Source: Schoenoplectus triqueter (Eukaryota > Streptophyta > Magnoliopsida > Poales > Cyperaceae). Taken from it: a stretch of 26,308 nucleotides of DNA. The notes beneath the pieces are model-generated. The model was given only the letters and a program-made list of their open reading frames with translations. It ran no database searches and was not told where the DNA came from. The translations under genes and the position numbers were made by a program. Location: the NCBI GenBank assembly GCA_964058805.1, contig CAXKVV010000176.1:1-26308 (forward strand). Reading direction: 5' to 3'. Within the stretch, counting starts at the first letter, position 1. Every line of letters starts with the position of its first letter. Positions 1 through 11,300 of the stretch are shown here, in pieces.

Positions 1-1017
1 ACCATCCATTACAGATGCCCTCCCTTTTCCTTTTTTCTTTTCTATTTTCTGCCGAATTATTTGTTGGGTTTGGGCTCGCCCCAAGCCCAAGTACTTCTCA
101 TCCATAATTTGAGACTCGTTCAAATTGATCCAATCAAAATTTAATTAATTATGTTCCGAATAATTAATTAATCGTTCTATGCTTCAACTTATCAAATAGA
201 ATGACCCAGTAGGACTCATTTCTTGATCAATAATAAATTAATATATATATTAATTTATAAATCATTATTGACATCTAGCAATGCATTATGATTACCCGAT
301 CAAACACAGACAGATCATGATCCTTTAATTCTTTCGTATTATTTTTTTGTCACGTAATATCAATTAATTAATGTCAAACGTCAGAATGTGTCATCCTTGA
401 TTATTAATTTTTTTTTATCCTTAGTACATAATTATTAATATGTGATTATCCCATAATCACATAATACATATATAATTATTATTATTGCATTAAGGGGGTC
501 TAGAGATATCACTAATCTCATAAGAAATGAGATGGACAAAATATCTTATTGACTATCTATAATTCATGTATATCAAAAAATTACCTTTATAGCCCTCGGT
601 TAAAAGCAGTGTTTGATAATCGCACAAAATATACATTAATTATCTAGAATTATGAATATCTCAGATAATAGAATTAATAATAATTTATGACCTTGATGAT
701 GACACAAACACAATCCATACAACAAGTCAAAGTGGGTCAGATCCAATATCATACATCCCATAGATATATATTTATGTGATTAAATAGATACCTCGTATCA
801 TTGATCTATGAAACATGATCACGCATTAATCCACATACTAGTCAATATTAACATTTAGTGTTCCATACTAATGATATTAGACTAGAGACAATTAAGATTT
901 TAAATAAAAATTATAGAGTTTCATATTTCAAGTCATCAACTCAAATAATCCACAAAATATTAAAACTCAAGGAACAAAATAATTTAAATCATCCAATGCA
1001 TAAAACAAAATAAGAGT
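1..1017. other. AT-rich intergenic DNA, unassigned
   Basis: No gene, RNA or intact mobile element is recognised here. The stretch opens with a pyrimidine-rich tract (about 20-50) and a short GC-richer patch (about 65-92), then becomes strongly AT-rich with many TTAATTAA-like motifs. It could be an eroded retrotransposon, but no coding domain or terminal repeat supports that. Confidence 0.5.
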
Positions 1018-1163
1018 ACCATCATAAATGATTGGTCCTCTAGATTACTAAACTAATGAAGTTTGCCCCAACATTTTTATTTTAGAGAGCACCATCATAA
1101 ATGATTGGTCCTCTAAATCACTAATCTAACAAAGTTTGCCCCCAATTTTTTATTTTAGAGAAC
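1018..1163. repeat. Tandem duplication, two 73-bp units
   Basis: Two adjacent diverged copies start at 1018 and 1091. Both begin ACCATCATAAATGATTGGTC and end with TTTATTTTAGAGA followed by G or A. Differences are scattered substitutions and small indels. The duplication is non-coding. Confidence 0.85.
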
Positions 1164-3501
1164 ATCTCCTGAAATATGCAACTTATGATAATCACACTCC
1201 CAACATTTAATTTACAATCTAATACTCTGTTTTGAAGTACAGAAAAAAAAAATCAAAATACCCTTATATGCATACGGTATAGCATTGAAATATTTATATT
1301 TCATGAACTTTAATTAAATATCTTCTGTATAAAATAAATTTGTTATTTTAACTTACTATTATAATTTGTGCATTTTTATTAAAATATATGTTATAAAATG
1401 AGAGTCTAAGATGGTAGTTAACTAATATACCAAAATATGGTCAATACAAGTGGATAATGATTTGGTGATGGTAAATACTAGCTAAAAGAACTAAAAAAAA
1501 TAGTGAAAAGAATGAGAACTACAACATAAGTGTAGAATTTGAGAATCAAGTTATCAAGAATAATATTGTAAGTAAAGAACTAATTCAACTTGATCAACTA
1601 CTCAATAATCACAAACTAATAAATATTTCAACTAAGAAAATCTAGCGAATATCAACCAAATGAAATATTTCACAAAGAATGTTAAGGAAAGTGCTAAAAG
1701 TAAAAATATACGATTTTAATAGAGTTCGATACAAAGACCCATGTCTCCTGGACTCACTCTAAGAATGGAGTGCCGACATAGTACCACAAAGAGTATTACA
1801 CAAGAATGTATGAACTGATTCCTTTACAATCACAAGTAAAAAAAAAAGGACACAAAGTCAAGAGCATGGCAAAAAGAAACGAGTACTCAAGACTCAAAGA
1901 AATGAGCAACAAACTCAAAGAAATGGCAACACAACAACTCTAAACAATGAGTATAAACTAACTAAAAATTATAATAGCGATTTAACTCTAGACATGGCTT
2001 GATTAATAAAATTTGGGTTTCAAGTTGTGTTTCTTACAAGAAAAGAATGAGTGCTCTAAATGCTATTTGAGATTGCTAAAGATGGAAGGAGTGAAGTTAG
2101 AATGAAAAGTCCAAAGCAACTCTTTTTATATAGAGCACACTGAATAAGCCAGAAAATTCTTCGCTCAGTAAAGCATTATAACGACTTAATATTGATTTTA
2201 GTTTTAAACTGTGAATAATATCCTTGTTAAACTTCAAGAAACTTTTTAAAACATTATAAACAGATTAAAGAAGAGATAAATTATTACAATGCCTAGCTAA
2301 GTCATTATAACGCCTTATCATATAGTTATAAAGTTTTGAGTGAGTTAACCATGAGTTCTTTGAGTTTTGATAAGGCTGCAATTTTTTACTGAGCCATTTA
2401 TGATGACTCAGTGAACCATTGTAACAGCTCAAGTTGTTCAATGATTCTGTAGTCGTTATCTAACGATACATTATGATAATTTTATGGAGTTTTCTGCCTT
2501 AGAAAAATTTTAATTTAAGAGATGAATCGTTATAACAGCTCCTAAATTGTTACAAATGGCTTATTGCACATAATTTTTTCCTTTTTTTTTAACACAGAAA
2601 CTTAAAGTTTATGAATCAAACTTTACACGTTGAGATCCTAATTCTTCCAAGACTTCTTTTCAACTGCTAGCAGGATCTCTTGATCAAATCTTAAACCTTC
2701 AAATGATCCTTATAAAATGCCTCAAAGAAATTTGTAAATTCAAGTTTATTATTTTGTAAATTGACAAATTAAAATAAATTATTTAGTACAACAATGTACA
2801 GTTCATGAAAAACTAAAACTTATAAACATATTTTGTATAATCTCTTATTTTAATTTTTAATTTGTTTTTAAATTCATGATCTTTGTTTTATATTTTAATA
2901 AACTTAATTTCAATTATTTAGTTTATTATATATTTTTCATAAGAATATAATAAGGTATATAAAGTCAGATTAGAAATAATATAACAAATAAATTATGTAT
3001 TATAATTATTTAATGAAGTATCTAAATATTTTAGATAGTTATTGAAAATTTGTAAATGAATGTTCATAAAACATGAATACTTTAAATATCACGTCATATA
3101 TAAGGGTGTTTTAGTTTTTTCATATCTTAATATTTTCAAGAATAATTGGCGATTGCTCACGACGTTTCACCTCAAATTATCTATTTATCATAATATTACC
3201 TTATTTTGTAAAAAGCCCTCAGTTCGGTGAGTGAAATTGTGCTAAATGGAGTAAAAACTAAATTATTTAGAGTAATTTTAAAAGTATTGGTGTTTTGATA
3301 GAATAGTGAAGTTAAACATTAGAATTATTTCAAAGGATTTGAAATACCCTAATGTGTCATGCTATAATGTTGATGTAAATGACATAAGAAACAAAGTGAT
3401 GTGTAGATATTACATTAAAATTTATTATTATTAATATCTAAAGAAAGTTAAATTTCTAAACTTTTTAAATATGTCACATCATCAATTTTCTCTATCTTTA
3501 A
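1164..3501. other. AT-rich intergenic DNA, unassigned
   Basis: No open reading frame of recognisable family is present. Between about 2160 and 2565 a loose motif around CATTATAACGRCTTA recurs several times. The remainder is AT-rich without clear structure. Confidence 0.5.
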
Positions 3502-4667
3502 TTTTGTTTAAATCTTTTCATCTTCTTGAATTCAAAGGTTCATATAAAATAGTTTCTCTTTTCTCATTTAAAATAATGTGTGTAATATATTTAAGATGAA
3601 ATTTAACTCTTAAAATGATCTAATTTTTTTATATAATAATTTATAAATTATTATGTGTTTAATTTATATTATTTATTATTATAGTATTTATTATTATAAT
3701 TATCATTGTTACTTAGCATTTAAAAATATTGTGTCCAAAAAATCTTTAATGTGAAATTTTATTAAATATATATATATATAATTATATTATTAATTATTTA
3801 TTTGAGTACTATATTGTCGTTATAGTCTACTAAAGAGGGTTAAGTCTCTAATCTCTCACACATATTACAACATAAAAAAAAATTACCGTTCATTTTGTTT
3901 AAATCTTTCCGTCTACTCGAATTCAATGGTTTATATATAATTTTTCTCTCTCCTCATTTAAATTAATGGATGTGATTTATTTAAGATAAAATTTAACTCT
4001 TAAAATGATCTATTTTTATGATCCTTTATATATTATCATGTGTTCAATTATATTATTTATAATTATTATTATGTACATATTTTGTGTTTTAAAACTTATA
4101 TTTGAATTTCTTTAATGTGGCTTTATTAAATGTATTTAAAATAGTATATATTTAATTATTTATTTGAGGATTATATCATCGAGATGAAACCTAAATTATA
4201 GCTCTAGTAACATATAAAGATTCACAATAATACATGAATAATACATGAAGATGGTTACACTTTTAATCCTTCGAATTATGTAACGTCATTAATGTGTTTT
4301 TAGCATTGATTTTGTTCAAAACTCTTCATCTATCATATTGTCGGGACGAAATCTAAATTATAGCTCTAATAACATATAAAGATTCATAATAATACATGAA
4401 GATGGTTACACTTTTAATCCTTTGAATTATGTAACGTCATTAATGTGTTTTTAGTATTGATTTTGTTCAAAACTCTTCATCTATCATTCTATCAACATCC
4501 AATGACTGATGTATAATTAATTTCTCCGCATTTAAATAAATAAATAAATATAATATAATATATCTAAGATACAATTTAATATTTAAAATGATATAATTTT
4601 TTATGATATTATATATAAATTATTATATATTTAATTTATATTATTCATTATTATTGTTATTATAACT
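3502..4667. repeat. Three diverged direct repeats of about 390 bp
   Basis: Copies begin near 3502, 3893 and 4461 with TTTTGTTTAAATCTTT or TTTTGTTCAAAACTCTT. Each continues through a similar order of landmarks: a CTCATTTAAA-like segment, TTAAGATGAAATTTAACTC or a relative, AAAATGATCTA, then an AT-rich run containing TTTATATTATT. The first two copies are 391 bp apart. The third is shorter and more diverged, and the interval before it is itself duplicated (4180-4494). The repeat is non-coding; it may be a satellite fragment or an amplified piece of a mobile element. Confidence 0.7.
4180..4494. repeat. Tandem duplication, period 162 bp
   Basis: Copies start at 4180 and 4342. Both share CTAAATTATAGCTCTA, AAGATGGTTACACTTTTAAT, TATGTAACGTCATTAATGTG and CAAAACTCTTCATCTATCAT. 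The second copy lacks one of two adjacent AATACATGA units. Few differences separate them, so this duplication is younger than the 390-bp array around it. Confidence 0.85.
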
Positions 4668-5144
4668 TAATTTTTCAGGGCAAAACCCAAGACACAATTA
4701 TAGTCATGCATGCAACAATTAGAAGTTCAGAATACGAATGTCAAATAGTAAAATGAAGAGAACCAACCTATATTTGATTTAGAATATAAAGACCAAGAAG
4801 TGCTTTATTCTTGATACTTTGTTATTTCAATAGCTATATGTTGGTAAACTTGCTAATTAACTTATTTCTATATTTTAGTTTTGTTTAATTCTTTCGATAC
4901 CAGAAATTAAAAACTACAATATACAGCATATTTTATATAAAAAAATTAGAGGTCAGATTTTTGTAATTTGCTCCAAATTTTTTTTTAAAAAAAAGTACGC
5001 TTCAAAGTGCCAAATTTGAATTAGAATTGTTGATTTTGCTTCAAAAAAATTATTAGCGGAAAAAGTACTTCTGGAAATGTATCTCTGTCTCTGAATAGAA
5101 AATTTATTGAAAACAAAATGGACCATTGTATATATATAGAGAGA
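4668..5144. other. Intergenic DNA, nothing recognised
   Basis: The stretch is AT-rich without a supported gene, RNA or element. A short TA run precedes the foldback element that starts near 5145. Confidence 0.5.
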
Positions 5145-5532
5145 TGTGTTATGGTATTTTGCAAAGTAAAAAACCTATTCGGTGTTGGGGTGAGATTTAA
5201 TATCCTGAGGTCTCAAATGGTCAATCTAAGTTGCTCAATATTTTTTCATGTCAAAATCTTATGAAATATTAAATTTCATAATTTTTTAGCTTTGTAGCTA
5301 TTGTTTTAATTATTTTTAAAATCCACCCCGTTTAACATAAGAAAATAACATATTTCAGGGCTAATTTTAAAAATAGGCTGAAATCTCAAAAAATCATGAA
5401 ATTTAATATTCCATAAGATTTTGACATGAAGAAATTATTGAGAAACTTAAATTGACCATTTAATACCTCGGAATATAAAATCTCACATCAAAATAATATG
5501 AGTTTTTTACTTTGCAAAGCATCATAACACCA
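5145..5532. mobile_element. Foldback (MITE-like) element, about 390 bp
   Basis: The two ends are inverted copies: TTGCAAAGTAAAAAAC at 5159-5174 and GTTTTTTACTTTGCAA near 5502-5517. The similarity runs inward through AAAATCTTATGAAATATTAA on the left and its inverse TTAATATTCCATAAGATTTT on the right. Outermost bases resemble TGTTATG and its complement CATAACA. The element is a near full-length hairpin with no coding capacity. No convincing target duplication was seen, so the superfamily is undetermined. Confidence 0.7.
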
Positions 5533-6018
5533 GTTTTTTAAATAATAATTTCCCACAACTTTTAATTTATGCAACTTCATAATTAACAAACGATATACAA
5601 ATGTGGCAGTATAAACTTGTTAGAAAAGAAAAAAACTAGTCACATGAACCGCTAGCGAGAATGACTTGAACGAGAAAATCAGTACCACATGTAACAAATT
5701 TGTTCATGATTCACACTGTAAATGTAATCAAATTGAATTCTACATGTAACATTCGATGTATTCTTTTGATTTAAGTTGAATAATGTATAGAAACATATCG
5801 TAAGATGTCATCAGTCATTTCTTGATCCGTACTATAAACATATTCTAATATGTGATATGTTCTCTCTGATATATCATTTATATAATATATTAAAAAATTA
5901 AGTGATTTTTTTTTAAAAAAATTATACGTATATTCAATAAATTTATTGGGTTTTGATAGACATCTATGTAAAAAAAAACTATGAAACTCTCCGAAGCTAC
6001 TAGGTTTATCCATTATGG
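5533..6018. other. Intergenic DNA, nothing recognised
   Basis: A 92-codon minus-strand reading frame crosses this stretch (6049 to 5771), but its first codons lie inside the neighbouring MITE and no family signature is visible. No gene is called. Confidence 0.5.
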
Positions 6019-6449
6019 CACATTTCAAGAGCAAATCTAAGGTGTTCATAAGCTTACCGAATGCCTCCGTGAGTTTAGCTCAAAAAATATATTAAATAAT
6101 TTTTAAATTTTGATTTTTTCACTCTCATTAAATTATTCATATTGAAATCTTGCGGGGTATCAAAATTTGAGATCTTTCGAGTTTTTTAAGTCACTCTTTT
6201 CAATTTTTGAAAATAATGTACAAATATTGAATATTTTATTTTTATTTTTAGAGTTGATTTTCAAAAATTAAAAAGAGTGACTTAGAAAACTCAAAATATC
6301 CCAATTTTTTTACCCCACTAGATTTCAATATGAAGAATTTAATGAGAGTGAAAAATCAAAATTTGGAGATCATTTGATATACTTTTTGAGCTAAATTCAC
6401 GGAGGCCTTCGTGAGCTTAAAAACACTGTAGATTTGCTCCACATTTCAA
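6019..6449. mobile_element. Mutator-like MITE, copy 1, with 10-bp target duplication
   Basis: The element spans 6029-6439, flanked by perfect copies of CACATTTCAA at 6019-6028 and 6440-6449. Its ends are GAGCAAATCT and the exact inverse AGATTTGCTC. The inverted arms extend through CCTCCGTGAGTTTAGCTCAA on the left and its near inverse on the right, almost to the centre. A 9-11 bp target duplication with long inverted arms is typical of Mutator-like elements. There is no transposase, so this would be a non-autonomous copy. Confidence 0.85.
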
Positions 6450-6456
6450 TATAAAT

Positions 6457-6481
6457 ACACACACACACACACACACACACA
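6457..6481. repeat. (AC)n microsatellite
   Basis: About twelve uninterrupted AC units lie between MITE copies 1 and 2. They occupy the place where the outer terminus of copy 2 would be expected. Confidence 0.95.
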
Positions 6482-6483
6482 TC

Positions 6484-6869
6484 TTAAGCTCACAGAATGC
6501 TTCCATGAACTTAGCTCAAAAAGTATATAAATTGATTTTTAAATTTTGATTTTCCACTCTCATTAAATTCTTCATATTGAAATCGTATGGGGTACAAAAA
6601 TTTGAGATATTTTGAGTTTTCTAAGTCACTTTTTTTAATATTTGAAAATCAGCTCTAAAAAAATATATTTAATATTTGTATATTATTTTCAAAAATTAAA
6701 AAGAGTTACTTAGGAAACTCAAAACATCTCAAATTTTTGTACCCAACAAGATTTCAATATGAAAAATTTAATGAGAGTGAAAAATTAAAATTTAAAAATT
6801 ATTTTATGAATTTTTTGAGTAAAGCTCATGGAGGCCTTCCGTGAGGTTAAGAATACCGTAGATTTGCTC
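6484..6869. mobile_element. Mutator-like MITE, copy 2
   Basis: This is the same family as the element at 6029-6439, in the same arrangement. The left arm starts TTAAGCTCAC and includes AGCTCAAAAAGTATAT; the right arm ends with CCGTAGATTTGCTC at 6869. The outer 20 or so bases of the left terminus are absent, replaced by the (AC)n run. A CT-rich and TA-rich simple stretch (6870-6903) follows. No target duplication is visible. Confidence 0.75.
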
Positions 6870-6903
6870 CCCCCTCTCTCTCTATATATATTGAGAGAGA
6901 GTC

Positions 6904-7301
6904 AGACTATAGTGTTATGAATCAATTTTTCATTATCAAAATATAAATGATTCATTTCCTAAACTCTCCATTTTCGATTGAAGATTTCCCTCCATTACCA
7001 CCATCCAGTGTAGTTAAGACCCATTGAATAATTTGCATAATTGAATTCAAGTTTAGTCGATACGAAACTTGAAGAATCTAGATCTACACGCAGTGGAGAT
7101 GACATAACTACGATCAACCTTTTATCTTGCAGAATTTTTTTCTTAAAGGGTCGGCTCCATCAATTTATCTATACTAAAAACTACGTCCTAATCTTATTTT
7201 CACGGAAGGTTATAGGAAAAGCGCAATCCAGTCTCACGTCCTTTAAAAGATATTTTTCATGCTCAATAGTTGACTGTGTCCGACTCACGCCCAACTTACA
7301 C
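6904..7301. other. Intergenic DNA, nothing recognised
   Basis: A 92-codon plus-strand reading frame (7041-7319) lies here but starts with a non-ATG codon, shows no known domain and runs into the adjacent foldback element. It is treated as chance. Confidence 0.5.
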
Positions 7302-7959
7302 CTTTCGGATTGTATTTAAATGTCCCGATCAGAGTTTCCTATCAAAATTTATAAATATTTAAAGATCAAATTTTTAGCTCATCAGTACATATTAAAAATT
7401 TCTTCAACCCACTAATCATTATATATAAACAAATAATTAAAATTTTAAATATAAATTTAGTTATTTATACATATAAATAGTTAAAATTAATTAAAATTAT
7501 ATTTATATTTTTAAATAAAATCCTATTAGTTATTAGTTATATTTATATTTCATTATCAACGGGTTATAATTTTAATTAATTATATATATAAATAACTAAA
7601 TTTATATTTAATTTTTTTAATTTAAAATATAAATATAATTCTAACTATTTATATATATAAATAAGTAAATTTATATTTAAAATTTTAATTAAAAATATAA
7701 ATATAATTTTAAATGTAATTTAATTATAATTTTAGATGTAATTTTAGTTCATTTTATCTATTTTTATATATAAATAACTAAAATTAGATTTAAAATTTTA
7801 ATTAAGATATAAATATATTTTTAATTATTTAATACATATAATGAGTAATGAGCTGAAAATTTTCTAAATATGTGCCGATGAGCTGAAATTTTGATTTTTA
7901 AATATTTATAATTTTTGATAGGAATTTTCGATCGAGACATTTAAATATAATTCGGAAAG
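7302..7959. mobile_element. Foldback element of about 660 bp upstream of HIP
   Basis: Inverted arms of about 130 bp flank a very AT-rich centre. The left arm (7302-7431) contains GTATTTAAATGTCCCGATC and TCCTATCAAAATTTATAAAT. The right arm (7831-7959) contains the near inverses GATCGAGACATTTAAATAT and ATTTATAATTTTTGATAGGA. The centre repeats TATAAATA and AAATTTATATTTAA motifs. No coding sequence and no clear target duplication are present. Its right edge lies about 380 bp before the HIP start codon. Confidence 0.7.
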
Positions 7960-8160
7960 TTCATAAAAAAAATCTATCTGCTAGTTCAATTGAACGACGT
8001 GAGTCAAATTTGCATCCTCCAAATCTAAATTAAAGGACGCAAGCTGAACTTACATCTTTCAATCTTGTTCGGATACAATCGGACACAAAAAAAAAAAAAT
8101 ATTTTGAATAGCATTAGGGTGAGTTGCGTCATTTTCATGACTTTATGTGAATATAAATTT

Positions 8161-8341
8161 AGAACGTCACCTTAACGTAAATAAATTACGTAAATATTTT
8201 TTTAAGGTCGTTCAAGAAAAAGCTCCTCGCTCGGAGGCGACTCTGTTCGACTGCCCCCCGATAAAACCCTCTATTTTATTTTGAGAGCGCAAAAGGGAGA
8301 AAACAAGGGGAAAAAGTGTTAGAAAACTAGGTAATTAACAA
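8161..8341 (+). promoter_or_regulatory. Probable HIP proximal promoter and 5' leader
   Basis: Three ACGT cores occur at 8164, 8175 and 8188, the last inside the palindrome TTACGTAA; ACGT is the core bound by plant bZIP factors. TTCAAGAA at 8211-8218 is a two-unit heat-shock-element core; a third unit is not obvious. A TATTTTA at 8272-8278 could serve as a weak TATA box. GC content rises from about 8220, as expected of a leader. These are sequence matches only; the transcription start is not known. Confidence 0.35.
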
Positions 8342-11300
8342 ATGGATGCAGCTAAGCTCAAAGAGCTGAAATTGTTCGTCGAGCAATGCAAGAGGAACCC
8401 CTCCGTTCTGAGCGATCCATCTCTCGCCTTCTTTTGTGACTATCTCGAGAGGTTTTTCTCTCCCTGCGTTATAATCACTTTTTCGTTTCGATATTGACCA
8501 AAGCTAGTTCATTCATCGATTCTCTTGTCTGGTTGAATATATTTGAAGAGAAACCCTGCCTATTTGAGTAGTGTGAGCTCAGTTCATTCGATTGAAGCAC
8601 GAATTTGTGGAATCAAGTCTTGTATATTTTGATTTTGTTTCCAACACGTTTGGTCCCCTAGAAATAAGTTTGCAGAAATCACTTCCCTTTGATATAGCTG
8701 AAAATATCAGCTATAGACTGATTTTTTTTTTGTATGGTAATTGGTATACTACTGTTAAGTTGAAAAAAATGGTTGAATGATGAGTAGGTGTTAAAAAAGG
8801 CAAAATAAATCATCCGTAGGGGGTTGACTGCACAAGGCCCCTGCAGAGGCAATATGATGGAAGTAGGGGCAAAAAAGTAGAGAAATATAAATTTCACTCG
8901 GCTGATGAACAGTAGAAAACAGTTTACACTCACCCTAGTAGCAAGTTGTTTCGAGAAAAATAGGAAACATAACTGTTATTTTTCTGCATGCCATACATTT
9001 GACAGTGCCAATTGGGGACATGTTCTTGGTATCGTTTGCCAACCCTATCTATTGCATACATAATTATCTTTGTTTTGCACCACATAATGAAGCTTATTTA
9101 CTTTGGTCTCGGTGTCAGTCACCCAGATACCCGACACATTGATTGAGTTGTGCAAATAGCTTGTAAAGGTGAAACAGTGATGAGCTAGAAATGGATTTAA
9201 GTCTAAACTAAAAGTCTTACTCTCCAACTGCACATTTTCTGAATTGATGCAGTCCCTTGTTGAGTCAAGAAGTCAAAATTAATGTACTATCTTTTTTTTT
9301 TGGTCAGAAATTGAATGCTCTTGTATTTGATTTTGAAGACTGACAAGTTAATCATATTGAAATAAAATGTCAGGCTTCTCCTGCATGAAAGTATTTTAAT
9401 GCAATGTAAAAATTAGAAAGTTTGTAAGTAATAAGGGTTGTGTTACTGATTTAATGCATGAAGATTTATAAGTTAATCATTTGTGGATGAGATCACAAAG
9501 GACATACAAGAAGATATTTCTTGGTGCATGTTTTTTGCTGACGATATGGTGCTGATTGATGAGAGTAGGATTGAAGTTGATCAGAAATTAGAGTTGTGGC
9601 GACAAACTTTAGAATCGAAAGGTTTTAGACTTAGTAGGACAAAAATCGAATATATGAGGTGTCAGTTCAGCGGGGACAACTCAGATAATGGAGATATTAT
9701 TTTGGACAGACAAGTAGTACCAATAAATGACATATTTTGATATTTGAGATCGATATTGCAGAGTGACAGATGGATTGATGAAGGTGTTAGTCATAAATAA
9801 GAGCCGAATGAGTGAAATGGAGATAAACATCCGATATTCTCTGTGATAAAAATGTCCCAAATAAACTAAAAGACAAGTTCTACAGGACGACGATTAGGCT
9901 CGCGATGTTGCATGACACAAAATGTTGGACTACAAAAGGACAACACATCAAGAAAATGAGTGTAACTGAAATGCGAATGTTGCGTTGGATATACGGCCAC
10001 ACAAGGAGAGATCGAATCAGAGATGATGATATACATGACAAACTTAGGGTAACACCAATTCAAGAGAAGTCAGTCCAACACCGTTTGCGATGATTTGGTC
10101 ATATTCAACGAAGGTCTCTTGAGGCACACCAGTACACAGTGGTATTCTAAGTAGTTATGAAAATATAAGAAGAGGAATAGGTCGACCAAGACTGACATGA
10201 GAGGAAGTAATAAAAAGAGATTTGAAGGAATGAAATATATCCAAAGAGCTTGCTTTAGATAGGAGTGCTTAAAAGACGACGATTTATGTACTATAATCAT
10301 GAATTAGGAGTTAGAGTATAGTAGTAGAGTTATAGACTTCAGGTTTTTAGTTTTTTAGTTGTTAGATTTTAGAATTTTAGGGTTTAGAATTAAAAATTTA
10401 GAAATATGCTTTATAATGTAGCTTTATTGTACTATTTTATTATTATTATTATTAGCATCACTATTATTATTAGCATATTATTAACATCATTCTCTCATTA
10501 TTATTATCATATTGTCTTCATCATTATCATTATCATTTTTATTTATTTATTTATTTATTATTATTATTGTTTTTATAATGTAGCTTTATTGTACTATTTT
10601 ATTGTTATTATTATTATTATTAGCATCACTATTATTATTAGCATATTATTAACATCATTCTCTCATTATTATTATCATATTGTCTTCATCATTATCATTT
10701 TCATTTATTTATTTATTATTATTATTTTTTTTCATCATCATTATTATCATTGATATTTGAGATCTCTGATCTTATGCTTTCAGATTGCGTTTCGTTTCTA
10801 GTCTACCCCAATTTATTTGGGATTAAAAGCTTTGTTATTGTTGTTGTTTTGTAATTAATAATAGTTCCATTAGGAAAATTTAGAATCACTTAAATTTAAG
10901 AAGTTGGCGAGTTAGTCTCATATGTTGATAGGATGTATGAATGTTGAGGCATGAATAAATAGGTTCGATGGGAAAAATAAATAATAACTTATTACTAAAT
11001 AAGTTCACTGCTTATTTGGGTAAATAGAAAGGTGAGAAAAGAATTGAAGTTGGAGAAAGTGTTAAGGTGTTTTTTTCTTTCTTCAACTGTAAAATGGCAC
11101 GCTAATAAAGAGAAATTATGTGCCTTCACATGCCGTCTTTTTCTTCATTCTTTGCATGTTTCCTGTTCCAAATCTGCACTTTTTGTTGATGATTTAAAGG
11201 GGACAATAGTGACAGAACTTCAGTTTGCATCTTTTATACCACTGATTTAATTTGATTAATTTCTATTTTGCGCTGTTGTTTTCCTCTCAGTTTGGGTGCG

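Noticed and set aside
5771..6049. 92-codon minus-strand frame
   Set aside because: It begins inside MITE copy 1, is biased by AT composition and shows no family motif.
7041..7319. 92-codon plus-strand frame
   Set aside because: It starts at a non-ATG codon, has no recognisable domain and ends in a foldback arm.
10406..10753. 115-codon frame rich in Ile and Tyr
   Set aside because: It is a translation of the (ATT)-rich 162-bp tandem duplication in the LINE tail.
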